Shown here: positions 16,070 through 23,260 of the stretch, piece after piece
How positions within the stretch are numbered: the first letter of the stretch is position 1
Layout: the number at the start of each line of letters is the position of its first letter
Source of the DNA: DASXAI01 sp963728985
GTDB lineage: Bacteria > Actinomycetota > Acidimicrobiia > Acidimicrobiales > Ilumatobacteraceae
NCBI GenBank assembly: GCA_963728985.1
Contig: CAVSME010000009.1
Coordinates: forward strand, 558,001 to 622,000
Length of the DNA: 64,000 nt
Direction: 5' to 3'
The notes under the pieces: generated by a model
Database searches by the model: none
What the model saw: the letters and a program-made list of their open reading frames with translations, nothing else
What the model was told of the DNA's origin: nothing
Position numbers and translations under genes: made by a program

Positions 16070-16906
16070 ATGACCGATGACGAGACCGAGGTCATCACCC
16101 TGGCCGGTGGAGGGACGCTCACGGTTCGAGCCGCCACGGGCGATGACGTCGACGAGCTCATGCGGATGTACGAGAGCCTCTCCGCCGACGACCGTTACCG
16201 GCGGTTCTTCTCCGTGGCCCGGCCCCAGAGGCGGTTGATCGAGCGGCTGGTGGATGCCGGCGCGACCGGAGGCCTGTGGCTCGTGGCTGTCACCGACGCC
16301 GGCGCGATCGTGGCTGACGTGGGCTTCACCGCCCTCCCCGACGGCGACGCCGAACTGGCCATCACCGTCACCGAGCCCTGGCGCGGCTGGCTCGGCCCTT
16401 TCCTGCTGGACGTCCTCGCCCACCGGGCGGCGGCGCACGGGATCCACAACCTGCGGGCCGTCGTGCTCCTCGAGAACCGCAAGATGCTCCGCCTCGCCGC
16501 CCGCCGAGGGTGCGCCACGTTCAGCTACCCAGATACCAACATCATCGAGCTCACTATGGCCAGCGGCGAAGGGATGCCAGGCTGGCCTCCCGCCCATGAT
16601 CGGCGCCGCTTGCTGGTCGAGGGATGCGGCGGCCGGTGGCGAGGCGTGGCCGATGCCGAGAAGGCGGGCTGGGACGTGATCACGTGCGCCGGACCGGGAA
16701 CGACCCGCGTCCCGACGTGCCCGCTCCTGACCGGGGGCCGGTGTCCACTCGTCGACGACGCTGACGAGGTCGTTCTCGCCTTTCCCGCCGACGACCCTCG
16801 CCGAACCCAACTCGCCGCCGCCCACGAGGCCGCCCGCCTGGGGGTTCCCGTCGTGACGGACGAGGACTGGAGCGCCGCGGACCCCGCCGCGGACCTTGGT
16901 CCCTAG
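16070..16906 (+). CDS. GNAT acetyltransferase with C-terminal extension
   Basis: A 278-residue protein. Residues 1-155 are a GNAT fold (VRAATGDDVDELMRMYESLS, then DADAELAIT-like strand ELAITVTEPWRGWLGPFLL and LLENRKMLRLAARRG). The last 110 residues form a second domain with CPLLTGGRCPLVDDADEVVL and a potential P-loop-free Rossmann feel; I do not recognise its function. Such proteins may acetylate small molecules or protein lysines, for example the acetyl-CoA synthetase at 36970, but that is only a suggestion. The 3' end of the gene contains the box for the next gene. Confidence 0.78.
   Translation: MTDDETEVITLAGGGTLTVRAATGDDVDELMRMYESLSADDRYRRFFSVARPQRRLIERLVDAGATGGLWLVAVTDAGAIVADVGFTALPDGDAELAITVTEPWRGWLGPFLLDVLAHRAAAHGIHNLRAVVLLENRKMLRLAARRGCATFSYPDTNIIELTMASGEGMPGWPPAHDRRRLLVEGCGGRWRGVADAEKAGWDVITCAGPGTTRVPTCPLLTGGRCPLVDDADEVVLAFPADDPRRTQLAAAHEAARLGVPVVTDEDWSAADPAADLGP
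16890..16903 (+). promoter_or_regulatory. DevR-type box inside the GNAT 3' end
   Basis: CGGACCTTGGTCCC (13 of 14) ending just before the GNAT stop codon and 62 nt upstream of the DUF4389 start. AACCAT (16931-16936) is a possible -10, with 27 nt of spacing. Confidence 0.75.
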
Positions 16907-16964
16907 CCATCGGCGCGATGGTGGCGCGAGAACCATCAGGTCGAACGAGAGGACGAAGTCCACC

Positions 16965-17624
16965 ATGAGCGCCGCCATCCCGAACGTGCCCCCCGCCGCC
17001 CCCTACCCGCTCCAGCTCACCGTCGACCCGCCTGTCGGCGCCCGCAACCGGCTGACCGTGGGGCTGCGCTTCCTCTGGGTGATCCCCATCTCGCTCGTGC
17101 TCTCTGCGGTGAGCGGCGGCGTGTGGACGTGGCGGCCGAACGGCGGATCGGGTGTCATCGTGATCGCTGCTGCCGGCGGTTTCCTGTTCTGGGCGCCGCT
17201 CCTCCTCATCCTCTTCCGGCAGAAGTACCCCCGCTGGTGGTTCGACTGGAACGTGGCGCTGATGCACTTCAGCAACCGCGTAGGTGTGTACGCACTGCTC
17301 CTGCGCGACGAGTACCCGTCGACCGACGAGGAGCAGGCCGTGCACCTGCACGTCCCGTACCCGGACGCGAAGCACAACCTGAACCGCTGGCTGCCACTGG
17401 TGAAGTGGCTGCTCGCCATCCCCCACTACATCGTCCTGGCACTGCTCTGGGTCGGCGGCATCGTCGCCGTGATCATCATGTGGTTCTCGATCCTCTTCTC
17501 GGGGCGGGCGCCGGCCGGATTGCGGCAGTTCGTGATCGATCTGATCCGGTGGACCGACCGGGTGATGGCCTACGCCGTACTCCTCGTCACCGACGTCTAC
17601 CCGCCCTTCCGGCTGGGCGCCTGA
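16965..17624 (+). CDS. DUF4389 membrane protein
   Basis: A 219-residue protein with about five hydrophobic segments. It shows the DUF4389 hallmarks: YPLQLTVDPPVGARNRLTVG at the start, LRFLWVIPISLVLS, and a second copy of the motif LNRWLPLVKWLLAIPHYIVL. Function is unknown. The ATG at 16965 follows GAGAGGACG. It is cotranscribed with pfkB, which begins 4 nt after its stop. Confidence 0.85.
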   Translation: MSAAIPNVPPAAPYPLQLTVDPPVGARNRLTVGLRFLWVIPISLVLSAVSGGVWTWRPNGGSGVIVIAAAGGFLFWAPLLLILFRQKYPRWWFDWNVALMHFSNRVGVYALLLRDEYPSTDEEQAVHLHVPYPDAKHNLNRWLPLVKWLLAIPHYIVLALLWVGGIVAVIIMWFSILFSGRAPAGLRQFVIDLIRWTDRVMAYAVLLVTDVYPPFRLGA

Positions 17625-17628
17625 ACCG

Positions 17629-18651
17629 ATGGCGACCATCCTCACCGTCACCCTGAACCCGGCGCTCGACGTGTGTGCCGACGTGCCCATCGTCGAGCCC
17701 GACCACAAGCTGCACTGCCTCCACTCGAGCCGGACGCCTGGTGGCGGAGGCATCAACGTGGCGAGAGCCATCCACCGCCTCGGCGGTCAGGCCACCGCCA
17801 TCTTCCCGGCCGGGGGCAGCAGTGGTGCGCTGCTCGGCGAGCTGCTGCGGGCCGAGGGTGTGGCCATCGCCATGGTGCCGGTCGACGGCACGACGCGCGA
17901 GGACTTCTCGGTGCGGGAGACGACCACTGGTCATGAGTACCGCTTCGTGCTTCCCGGTGCCCCGCTCGACCCCTCGGAGCTGGCTCGCTGCGTCGCCGAG
18001 GTCACCGCGCGGGCCGACCGCGGATCGTTCGTCGTGCTCAGCGGCTCGCTCCCGCCCGGTACCGATGTCGGCGTGCTCGAGGCGCTGGTCGACCGGCTCC
18101 GCATCGACGGGAGCCACGTCGTCGTCGACACGTCCGGGGAGGCACTGGCGGCATTCGCCCGAGTGGGCGTGCTCGTCCTCAAGCCCAGCCTCAACGAGCT
18201 GAGCGGCTACACCAGACGCAAGCTCATCTCGACCGACGAGATCATCGACGCGGCCGACGACCTTCGCCGAGCAGGCCCCAACCACGCGGTGCTGGTGTCG
18301 CTCGGCGCCGAGGGCGCCCTACTGGTGGCCGACGGCCAGCCCCCGTGCACCATCGCCGCTCCCCCGGTGCGAGTCATGAGCGCGGTTGGCGCCGGTGACA
18401 GCCTTGTCGCCGGACTCGTGCTCGGCCTCGCCGCCGGCGAGTCGCTGGTCGACGCCGCCCGCCGCGGGGTGGCCGCCGGTTCGGCCGCCACCATTTCCGC
18501 GAGGCACCACCTGTGCCACCCAGCCGATGTCGACGCGTTGCTGGCCAGCGTCAGACCGGTCGAGGGGGCGGGTGGCGGGCCGCGTAGACCGCCGCCTCCG
18601 TGCGGCGACTCATCCCCATCTTCGACAGGACACTCGTCACGTAGTTCTTGA
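17629..18651 (+). CDS. pfkB: PfkB-family sugar-phosphate kinase
   Basis: A 340-residue ribokinase-fold kinase of the 1-phosphofructokinase/PfkB group. It opens TLNPALDVCADVP, has SRTPGGGGINVARAIHRLGG for sugar binding, and SAVGAGDSLVAGL with the catalytic aspartate (GAGD). It likely phosphorylates fructose-6-phosphate or a related sugar. M. tuberculosis pfkB (Rv2029c) is a DosR-regulon gene. The last ~33 residues, after DALLASVRPVEG, are low-complexity and overlap the convergent devR gene by 101 nt, so the natural stop may have been lost. Confidence 0.9.
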   Translation: MATILTVTLNPALDVCADVPIVEPDHKLHCLHSSRTPGGGGINVARAIHRLGGQATAIFPAGGSSGALLGELLRAEGVAIAMVPVDGTTREDFSVRETTTGHEYRFVLPGAPLDPSELARCVAEVTARADRGSFVVLSGSLPPGTDVGVLEALVDRLRIDGSHVVVDTSGEALAAFARVGVLVLKPSLNELSGYTRRKLISTDEIIDAADDLRRAGPNHAVLVSLGAEGALLVADGQPPCTIAAPPVRVMSAVGAGDSLVAGLVLGLAAGESLVDAARRGVAAGSAATISARHHLCHPADVDALLASVRPVEGAGGGPRRPPPPCGDSSPSSTGHSSRSS

Positions 18652-19198
18652 CGGTCTTCTCGGCCAGGTGGAGACGCTCGCCGATAGCCCGGTTCGTGAG
18701 ACCCTCCGCCATCAGCTCCAACACTCGCTGCTCCTGCTCAGTCAGATGGGCCAGGCGCTCGTCGACCTCGGGCCCTTGCCGAAGGCGCTCGAGCACCCGT
18801 GCCGTCACGGCCGAGTCGAGCAGGCTCTGACCGGCCGCCACCTTCCGGACCGCATCGACCAGATCGCTCCCCCGGATCTGCTTGAGCACGTAACCGGCGG
18901 CGCCCGCCATGATGGCGTTGAACAGGGCCTCGTCGTCGGCGAACGACGTCAGCATCAAGCAGGCGGTGCGCGGGTGGCGGCTGCGCACCTCCCGGCACAC
19001 GGTCACGCCGTCGCCGTCGGGGAGGCGGACATCGAGCACCGCCACGTCCGGGTCGAGGGCGTGGATCCGACCGAAGGCCTCTTCGGCCGTCCCTGCCTCC
19101 CCGACCACCTCGATGCCCTCGGCCTCCAGCAGGTCTCGCAGGCCGCGCCGTACCACCTCGTGATCATCGAGCAGGAACACTGTGACCCGTTCGTCCAC
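18551..19198 (-). CDS. devR: DevR/DosR-like response regulator (NarL family)
   Basis: A 215-residue response regulator. The receiver has FLLDDHEVVRRGL, the phospho-aspartate in VAVLDVRLPDGDG, LTSFADDEA and the lysine in GYVLKQIRG. The LuxR-type HTH (about 150-210) contains LTEQEQRVLELMAEGLTNRA and LAEKTVKNYV. From memory, the last string is identical in M. tuberculosis DosR, whose Lys and Asn residues in this helix contact the GGGAC half-sites, so the boxes in this window are its expected targets. It lies 27 nt after the stress-protein gene at 19226, as devR follows Rv3134c. Start is GTG at 19198. Confidence 0.93.
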   Translation of the reverse strand: MDERVTVFLLDDHEVVRRGLRDLLEAEGIEVVGEAGTAEEAFGRIHALDPDVAVLDVRLPDGDGVTVCREVRSRHPRTACLMLTSFADDEALFNAIMAGAAGYVLKQIRGSDLVDAVRKVAAGQSLLDSAVTARVLERLRQGPEVDERLAHLTEQEQRVLELMAEGLTNRAIGERLHLAEKTVKNYVTSVLSKMGMSRRTEAAVYAARHPPPRPV

Positions 19199-19225
19199 GC
19201 TGCGACGCTAACCGGTGTCTCGGCC

Positions 19226-19693
19226 TCAGGCCGCGTTGGTCTCAGGCGGAACGACCACGACCGGGCAGGCGGCGTGGGCCACGACATGGCGACCGACGGA
19301 TCCGAGCACCAGCCGGCCGAGTGCTCCCCGACCGTGGCGTCCTACGACCAGCATGAGGGCGCCCTTCGACTCGATGGTCAGCATCTGGTCGGCGTCGCCC
19401 TCGACGGCCCGCAGGCTCACGTGACAGCCGGCCCGCTCGGCCGCTTCCAGGTCGGGCCCGAGCGCGCCCAGCGAGCGCTCGGCCTCCTCCTTGGCTCCTC
19501 GCATGATGTCGTCCGGCGTCACGTACATCAGGCCGTACGCGCTGGCGTCGGCCAGGTACGGGAAGTGCCAGCAGGCCACCAGGTCCACGTCGGCGCCCCG
19601 CTCGCATGCCTCGGCCAGGGCCCAGCGGACCGCGGCCCGGGCGTCAGCCGAGCCGTCGACTCCGACCACGATCCGATCGCGCTCTTCGTTCAT
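19226..19693 (-). CDS. Universal stress protein, first gene of the devR operon
   Basis: A 155-residue UspA-fold protein beginning MNEERDRIVVGVDGSADARA, with the motif GRHGRGALGRLVLGSVGRH and then AACPVVVVPPE. In the ATP motif the first G-S is G-R-H-G, which still fits G-x2-G-x9-G-S. Its position directly before devR mirrors Rv3134c of M. tuberculosis. The ATG at 19693 lies 6 nt after the predicted -10 GATGCT, so the operon message is probably leaderless and autoregulated through the box at 19729. Confidence 0.92.
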   Translation of the reverse strand: MNEERDRIVVGVDGSADARAAVRWALAEACERGADVDLVACWHFPYLADASAYGLMYVTPDDIMRGAKEEAERSLGALGPDLEAAERAGCHVSLRAVEGDADQMLTIESKGALMLVVGRHGRGALGRLVLGSVGRHVVAHAACPVVVVPPETNAA

Positions 19694-19728
19694 GCTCCGA
19701 GCATCCGCCCCGGCGCGATCCGAAGACA

Positions 19729-19742
19729 GGGCCGAAGGTCCT
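19729..19742 (-). promoter_or_regulatory. DevR-type box of the USP-devR operon (autoregulation)
   Basis: GGGCCGAAGGTCCT (13 of 14). On the minus strand GATGCT (19705-19700) follows after 23 nt, then the stress-protein ATG. The divergent ATPase gene starts 59 nt away on the other side, but no hexamer fits there. Confidence 0.9.
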
Positions 19743-19800
19743 GCCCCGCACCAGGCGCCGGTCCCTGCCGCTCGACCCCGGCCGCCCGGGACAATGAGGC

Positions 19801-22374
19801 GTGACCCTGCACGTGCGCCCTGCGTCGCTGCTGCCGAGTCAGGGGTTGACCTCGGCGGAGGCCGAGCAGCGGCTGCGGCGGGACGGTCGCAACCAGCTGC
19901 CCACATCCGTCACAGTGCCGGCGTGGCGGGCCTATGTCGCCCAGCTGGTGCACTTCTTCGCCCTGATGCTCTGGGTCGCGGGCGCACTCGCCTTCGTCGC
20001 CGGGATGCCGGCGCTGGGCCTGGCCATCTTCGTCGTGGTGATCGTGAACGCCACCTTCGCCTTCGTGCAGGAGCACCGCGCCGAACGGGCCGCGGCGCTG
20101 TTGCGCGACCTCCTCCCCCGCCGGGCCGCCGTCGTCCGTGACGGTCGCCGGCACGACATCGACGCTGCCGATCTCGTCGCGGGCGACCTGGTGCTGCTCG
20201 AAGCGGGCGACCGGATCTCGGCCGACATGACGGTGCGCGACGGCCAGGCGCTGCGCGTCGACGTGTCCACCATGACCGGAGAGAGCGTGGCCGAGGACGC
20301 GGATGTCGGCTCGCAGCTCTACGCGGGCACGTTCCTCGTGGAAGGTATGGGGAGCGCAGTCGTCGCCGCCACCGGCAACCGCACCCGGCTGGCCGGCGTG
20401 GCCCGATTGACGAGCGGTGTCCAGCGGCCGCGCACCCCCCTGGCCACCGAGATGCACCGCGTGGTGCGGACGATCGCCCGGATCGCGATCGGCGTCGGGG
20501 TCGCCTTCTTCCTGATCGCCGTCCTGATCGGCACCCCTCCGTCGGACGGCTTCCTGTTCGCCGTCGGCGTCACCGTCGCGCTCGTACCCGAGGGGCTCCT
20601 GCCGACGGTCACCCTCTCGCTGGCCGTCGGTGCGCAGCGGATGGCCACCCGCCACGCGCTCGTTCGGCGCCTCGAGGCGGTCGAGACGCTCGGCTCCACG
20701 ACCTTCATCTGCACGGACAAGACCGGCACCCTGACCCGCAACGAGATGGCCGTGGTGGCCACGTGGACACCGTGCGGGGAAGCGACCATCACCGGCGTCG
20801 GCTACACCCCGGACGGGACCGTGACCGGTCCCGATACCGGGCAGGCGGGCCTCGCTCGCCTGGCGGCGGCGGCACGGCGCTGCTCCACCGGCCGGGCCGT
20901 CCTGCACGGGGGCCAGTGGGTGGCCCAGGGCGATCCGATGGAGGCGGCCATCGACGCGCTGGCGCGGCGCGTCGGTGCTGAGCTCGACGACCGCGAGGTG
21001 GCCGCCCGCTTGCCGTTCGACGCCCGGCGCCGTCGGATGTCGGTCGTGGACGGCGGTGTCCTGATCGTCAAGGGCGCGCCTGAGGCGGTCCTGCCCCGGT
21101 GCCGCCCGGCACCCGGAGCCGCCGCCGCGGTCACGGACCTGGCGGACCGGGGTCTGCGCGTCCTCGCCGTCGCCACGCGCGACATCGACGCCGTGCCCGC
21201 CGCCAGCGACGCGGACGCCGTCGAGCGCGACCTCGACCTCCTCGGACTGCTGGCCTTCCTCGATCCGGCACGGCCGGAAGTCGCCGCGTCGATCGCCGCC
21301 TGCCGGCGCGCCGGCATCCGCGTCGCGATGATCACGGGCGACCATCCCGGCACCGCCATGGCGGTGGCCCGAGACGTCGGCCTGGTGTCGTCGGAGGCGG
21401 TGCCCATCGACGGCGCTCACCTCCCGAGCGACGAGGAGGTGCTGGGGGCGATGCTCGATCGAGACGGGGTCGTGGTCAGCCGCGTCTCACCCGAGGACAA
21501 GCTCCGCATCGCCCGCGCCCTGCGGCGCAGAGGCCACGTCGTGGCGATGACCGGCGATGGTGTCAACGACGGGCCCGCCCTCCAGGAGGCCGACATCGGC
21601 GTCGCCATGGGCCGGTCCGGGACCGACGTGGCCCGCGAGGCGGCCGACCTCGTACTTCTCGACGACGACTTCAGCACCATCGTCGATGCGATCGAGCACG
21701 GCCGCACGACCTTCGCCAACATCCGCCGTTTCCTGACCTACCACCTCACCGACAACGTGGCCGAGCTGACCCCCTTCGTCGTCTGGGCCCTCTCCGGGGG
21801 CCGGTTCCCGCTCGCCCTCGGCGTGCTCCAGATCCTGGCGCTGGACATCGGCACCGATCTCCTGCCGGCGCTCGCCCTGGGCGCCGAGATGCCGAGGCCT
21901 GGCGTGCTCGACCAACCGCCGCAACGCGGTCACCTCCTCGACGGTCGGCTCCTGCGCCGGGTATTCGGCGCGCTCGGTCCGGCCGAAGCGGTCGTCGAGA
22001 TGGCGGCCTTCCTCGCGGTCTTCGTCGCCGCCGGCTGGCGACCGGGCGACAGCTTCCCCACGGGAGACACACTGCTCATCGCCTCCGGCGCCGCCTTCAC
22101 CGCCGTGGTCCTCGGCCAGTTCGCCAACGCGTTCGCCTGCCGCAGCGAAACCCGCCCGCCGTGGGTGCTCGGCTGGACCTCGAACCCCCTCCTCCTCGGC
22201 GCCGTGGCCGCCGAGCTCGTCGCCCTCCTCGTCTTCCTCGGGTTCCCGCCGCTGGCCGATCTCCTCGGCCAGCGCCCGCCGAACGCCGCCGGCCTGGCGA
22301 TCGCCCTGCTCGCGGTCCCCGCCGTCCTGATCGTCGACGCCGTCGAGAAGCGACTCCGAGCCGGCCGCCGCTGA
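19801..22374 (+). CDS. Class II P-type cation-transporting ATPase (CtpF-like)
   Basis: An 857-residue P-type ATPase: actuator motif MTGES, the TM4 motif VPEGLLPTVTLSLA, the phosphorylated aspartate in CTDKTGTLTRNEM, nucleotide-domain GVLIVKGAPE, TGDHPGTAMA and the hinge GDGVNDGPALQEADIGVAMG. About ten TM segments are arranged as in Ca2+/Na+/K+ pumps. PEGLL rather than PEGLP in TM4 recalls Na+,K+-ATPase-type (IIC) pumps, so the ion is open. M. tuberculosis ctpF (Rv1997) is a DosR-regulon member of class II. Start is GTG at 19801. Confidence 0.93.
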   Translation: MTLHVRPASLLPSQGLTSAEAEQRLRRDGRNQLPTSVTVPAWRAYVAQLVHFFALMLWVAGALAFVAGMPALGLAIFVVVIVNATFAFVQEHRAERAAALLRDLLPRRAAVVRDGRRHDIDAADLVAGDLVLLEAGDRISADMTVRDGQALRVDVSTMTGESVAEDADVGSQLYAGTFLVEGMGSAVVAATGNRTRLAGVARLTSGVQRPRTPLATEMHRVVRTIARIAIGVGVAFFLIAVLIGTPPSDGFLFAVGVTVALVPEGLLPTVTLSLAVGAQRMATRHALVRRLEAVETLGSTTFICTDKTGTLTRNEMAVVATWTPCGEATITGVGYTPDGTVTGPDTGQAGLARLAAAARRCSTGRAVLHGGQWVAQGDPMEAAIDALARRVGAELDDREVAARLPFDARRRRMSVVDGGVLIVKGAPEAVLPRCRPAPGAAAAVTDLADRGLRVLAVATRDIDAVPAASDADAVERDLDLLGLLAFLDPARPEVAASIAACRRAGIRVAMITGDHPGTAMAVARDVGLVSSEAVPIDGAHLPSDEEVLGAMLDRDGVVVSRVSPEDKLRIARALRRRGHVVAMTGDGVNDGPALQEADIGVAMGRSGTDVAREAADLVLLDDDFSTIVDAIEHGRTTFANIRRFLTYHLTDNVAELTPFVVWALSGGRFPLALGVLQILALDIGTDLLPALALGAEMPRPGVLDQPPQRGHLLDGRLLRRVFGALGPAEAVVEMAAFLAVFVAAGWRPGDSFPTGDTLLIASGAAFTAVVLGQFANAFACRSETRPPWVLGWTSNPLLLGAVAAELVALLVFLGFPPLADLLGQRPPNAAGLAIALLAVPAVLIVDAVEKRLRAGRR

Positions 22375-22391
22375 CTCGGGGGCGCCGCCGA

Positions 22392-22405
22392 AGGACGTTG
22401 GGCCC
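22392..22405 (+). promoter_or_regulatory. DevR-type box, PPOX promoter
   Basis: AGGACGTTGGGCCC (12 of 14). CACGAT (22429-22434) follows after 23 nt and GTG at 22440 after 5 nt. Confidence 0.83.
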
Positions 22406-22439
22406 TTCCGCTCCAGCGTCATCGGGCGCACGATGACAC

Positions 22440-22892
22440 GTGATGGAACCCACCCCCGACACCGGCCGTGTCCAAGAGCTCGATCGGGCGGCCTGTCTCG
22501 CGCTGCTCGGATCGCAGCAGATCGGCCGGGTGGTGCTCCCCGGCGCCGAACCGTTCGTCGTGCCGGTCAACTACACCCTCGTCGACGAGCTGGTCGTGTT
22601 CCGGACCGACGTCGACTCCCACGCCGCCTCGGCCGCTGGTACGTCGATCGCCTTCGAGGCCGATGCGATCGAGGCCGCCAGCGAGGCGGGATGGAGCGTC
22701 GTCGTATCGGGACGGCTCGAGGACGTGTCCGAACAGGTCGCCGGCGACGGCCGCTTCGGCCAGGTGCTCGAACCGTGGGCGCCCGGCCCCAAGGATCGAT
22801 GGCTGGCCGTGCACATCGCCAGCATCAGTGGCCGGTGGGTCCACGGCGACGACGGACGATCCACGCACCTGGACGAGCGCGGCTACCTCTAG
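22440..22892 (+). CDS. PPOX-type split-barrel flavoprotein
   Basis: A 150-residue PNPOx-like protein: CLALLGSQQIGRVVLPGAEP, VPVNYTLVDELVVFRT, FEADAIE, GWSVVVSGRLEDV and the ending LDERGYL. GTG at 22440 and ATG at 22443 are adjacent possible starts. The promoter geometry fits the GTG slightly better for a leaderless message. It stands alone between the ATPase and the zinc-finger gene, each with its own box or operon. Confidence 0.87.
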   Translation: MMEPTPDTGRVQELDRAACLALLGSQQIGRVVLPGAEPFVVPVNYTLVDELVVFRTDVDSHAASAAGTSIAFEADAIEAASEAGWSVVVSGRLEDVSEQVAGDGRFGQVLEPWAPGPKDRWLAVHIASISGRWVHGDDGRSTHLDERGYL

Positions 22893-22972
22893 CTCGACGG
22901 CGGCGACCACCGCCTCGGAGCCACCGTGTCCGGCCCGCCACCCCCACCCCCCGGCCAGCACGGTCGGTAGCC

Positions 22973-22986
22973 AGGACCTTGGACCC
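22973..22986 (+). promoter_or_regulatory. DevR-type box upstream of the zinc-finger gene
   Basis: AGGACCTTGGACCC (12 of 14), 36 nt from the ATG at 23022. TGTACT occupies the usual -10 place (23010-23015), lacking the A at position 2. Confidence 0.78.
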
Positions 22987-23021
22987 TTGTCTCCAGCGGC
23001 GCGCCGCCGTGTACTTCACCT

Positions 23022-23168
23022 ATGTTCGATGAGTTGCATCCCCACCACTGCCCGTACTGCGAGCTCCGCTTCATGTACGCCAACGAGGTGAAGGACCACG
23101 TGGTCCACGAGCACCCCGAGCACGCCGACAGCTTCATCTTCGTCGAGCCGCACGAGCTGCCCCACTGA
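23022..23168 (+). CDS. 48-residue C2H2-type zinc-finger protein
   Basis: A 48-residue ORF starting MFDELHPHHCPYCELRFMYA. It contains C-P-Y-C, then twelve residues, then H with further histidines three and five positions on (KDHVVHEHPEH), a C2H2-like zinc-binding pattern, and ends EPHELPH. Eight histidines and two cysteines in 48 residues make metal binding likely. It has its own box at the standard 36-nt distance. Bacterial C2H2 fingers bind DNA or proteins; I do not recognise a named family. No stop or frame problem is seen. Confidence 0.72.
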   Translation: MFDELHPHHCPYCELRFMYANEVKDHVVHEHPEHADSFIFVEPHELPH

Positions 23169-23211
23169 CGCCACGGTCCGATCCAGCGGGCCACTCGGGA
23201 CCTGCGGCGCC

Positions 23212-23225
23212 GGGACTTCCGACCC
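23212..23225 (+). promoter_or_regulatory. DevR-type box upstream of the ftsH relic
   Basis: GGGACTTCCGACCC, with the left half GGGACT as in the mycobacterial consensus, 36 nt from GTG at 23261. A further GGGACCTGCGGCGC half-match lies about 17 nt upstream. No -10 hexamer is seen at 23 nt. Confidence 0.6.
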
Positions 23226-23260
23226 TACCGACGAGGCGTGCTCAGGTGGTCGGGTGTGCC

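Noticed and set aside
19690..21420. 576-codon open frame antisense to the P-type ATPase
   Set aside because: Same reason: random Gly/Arg/His-rich translation opposite an intact ATPase with all family motifs.
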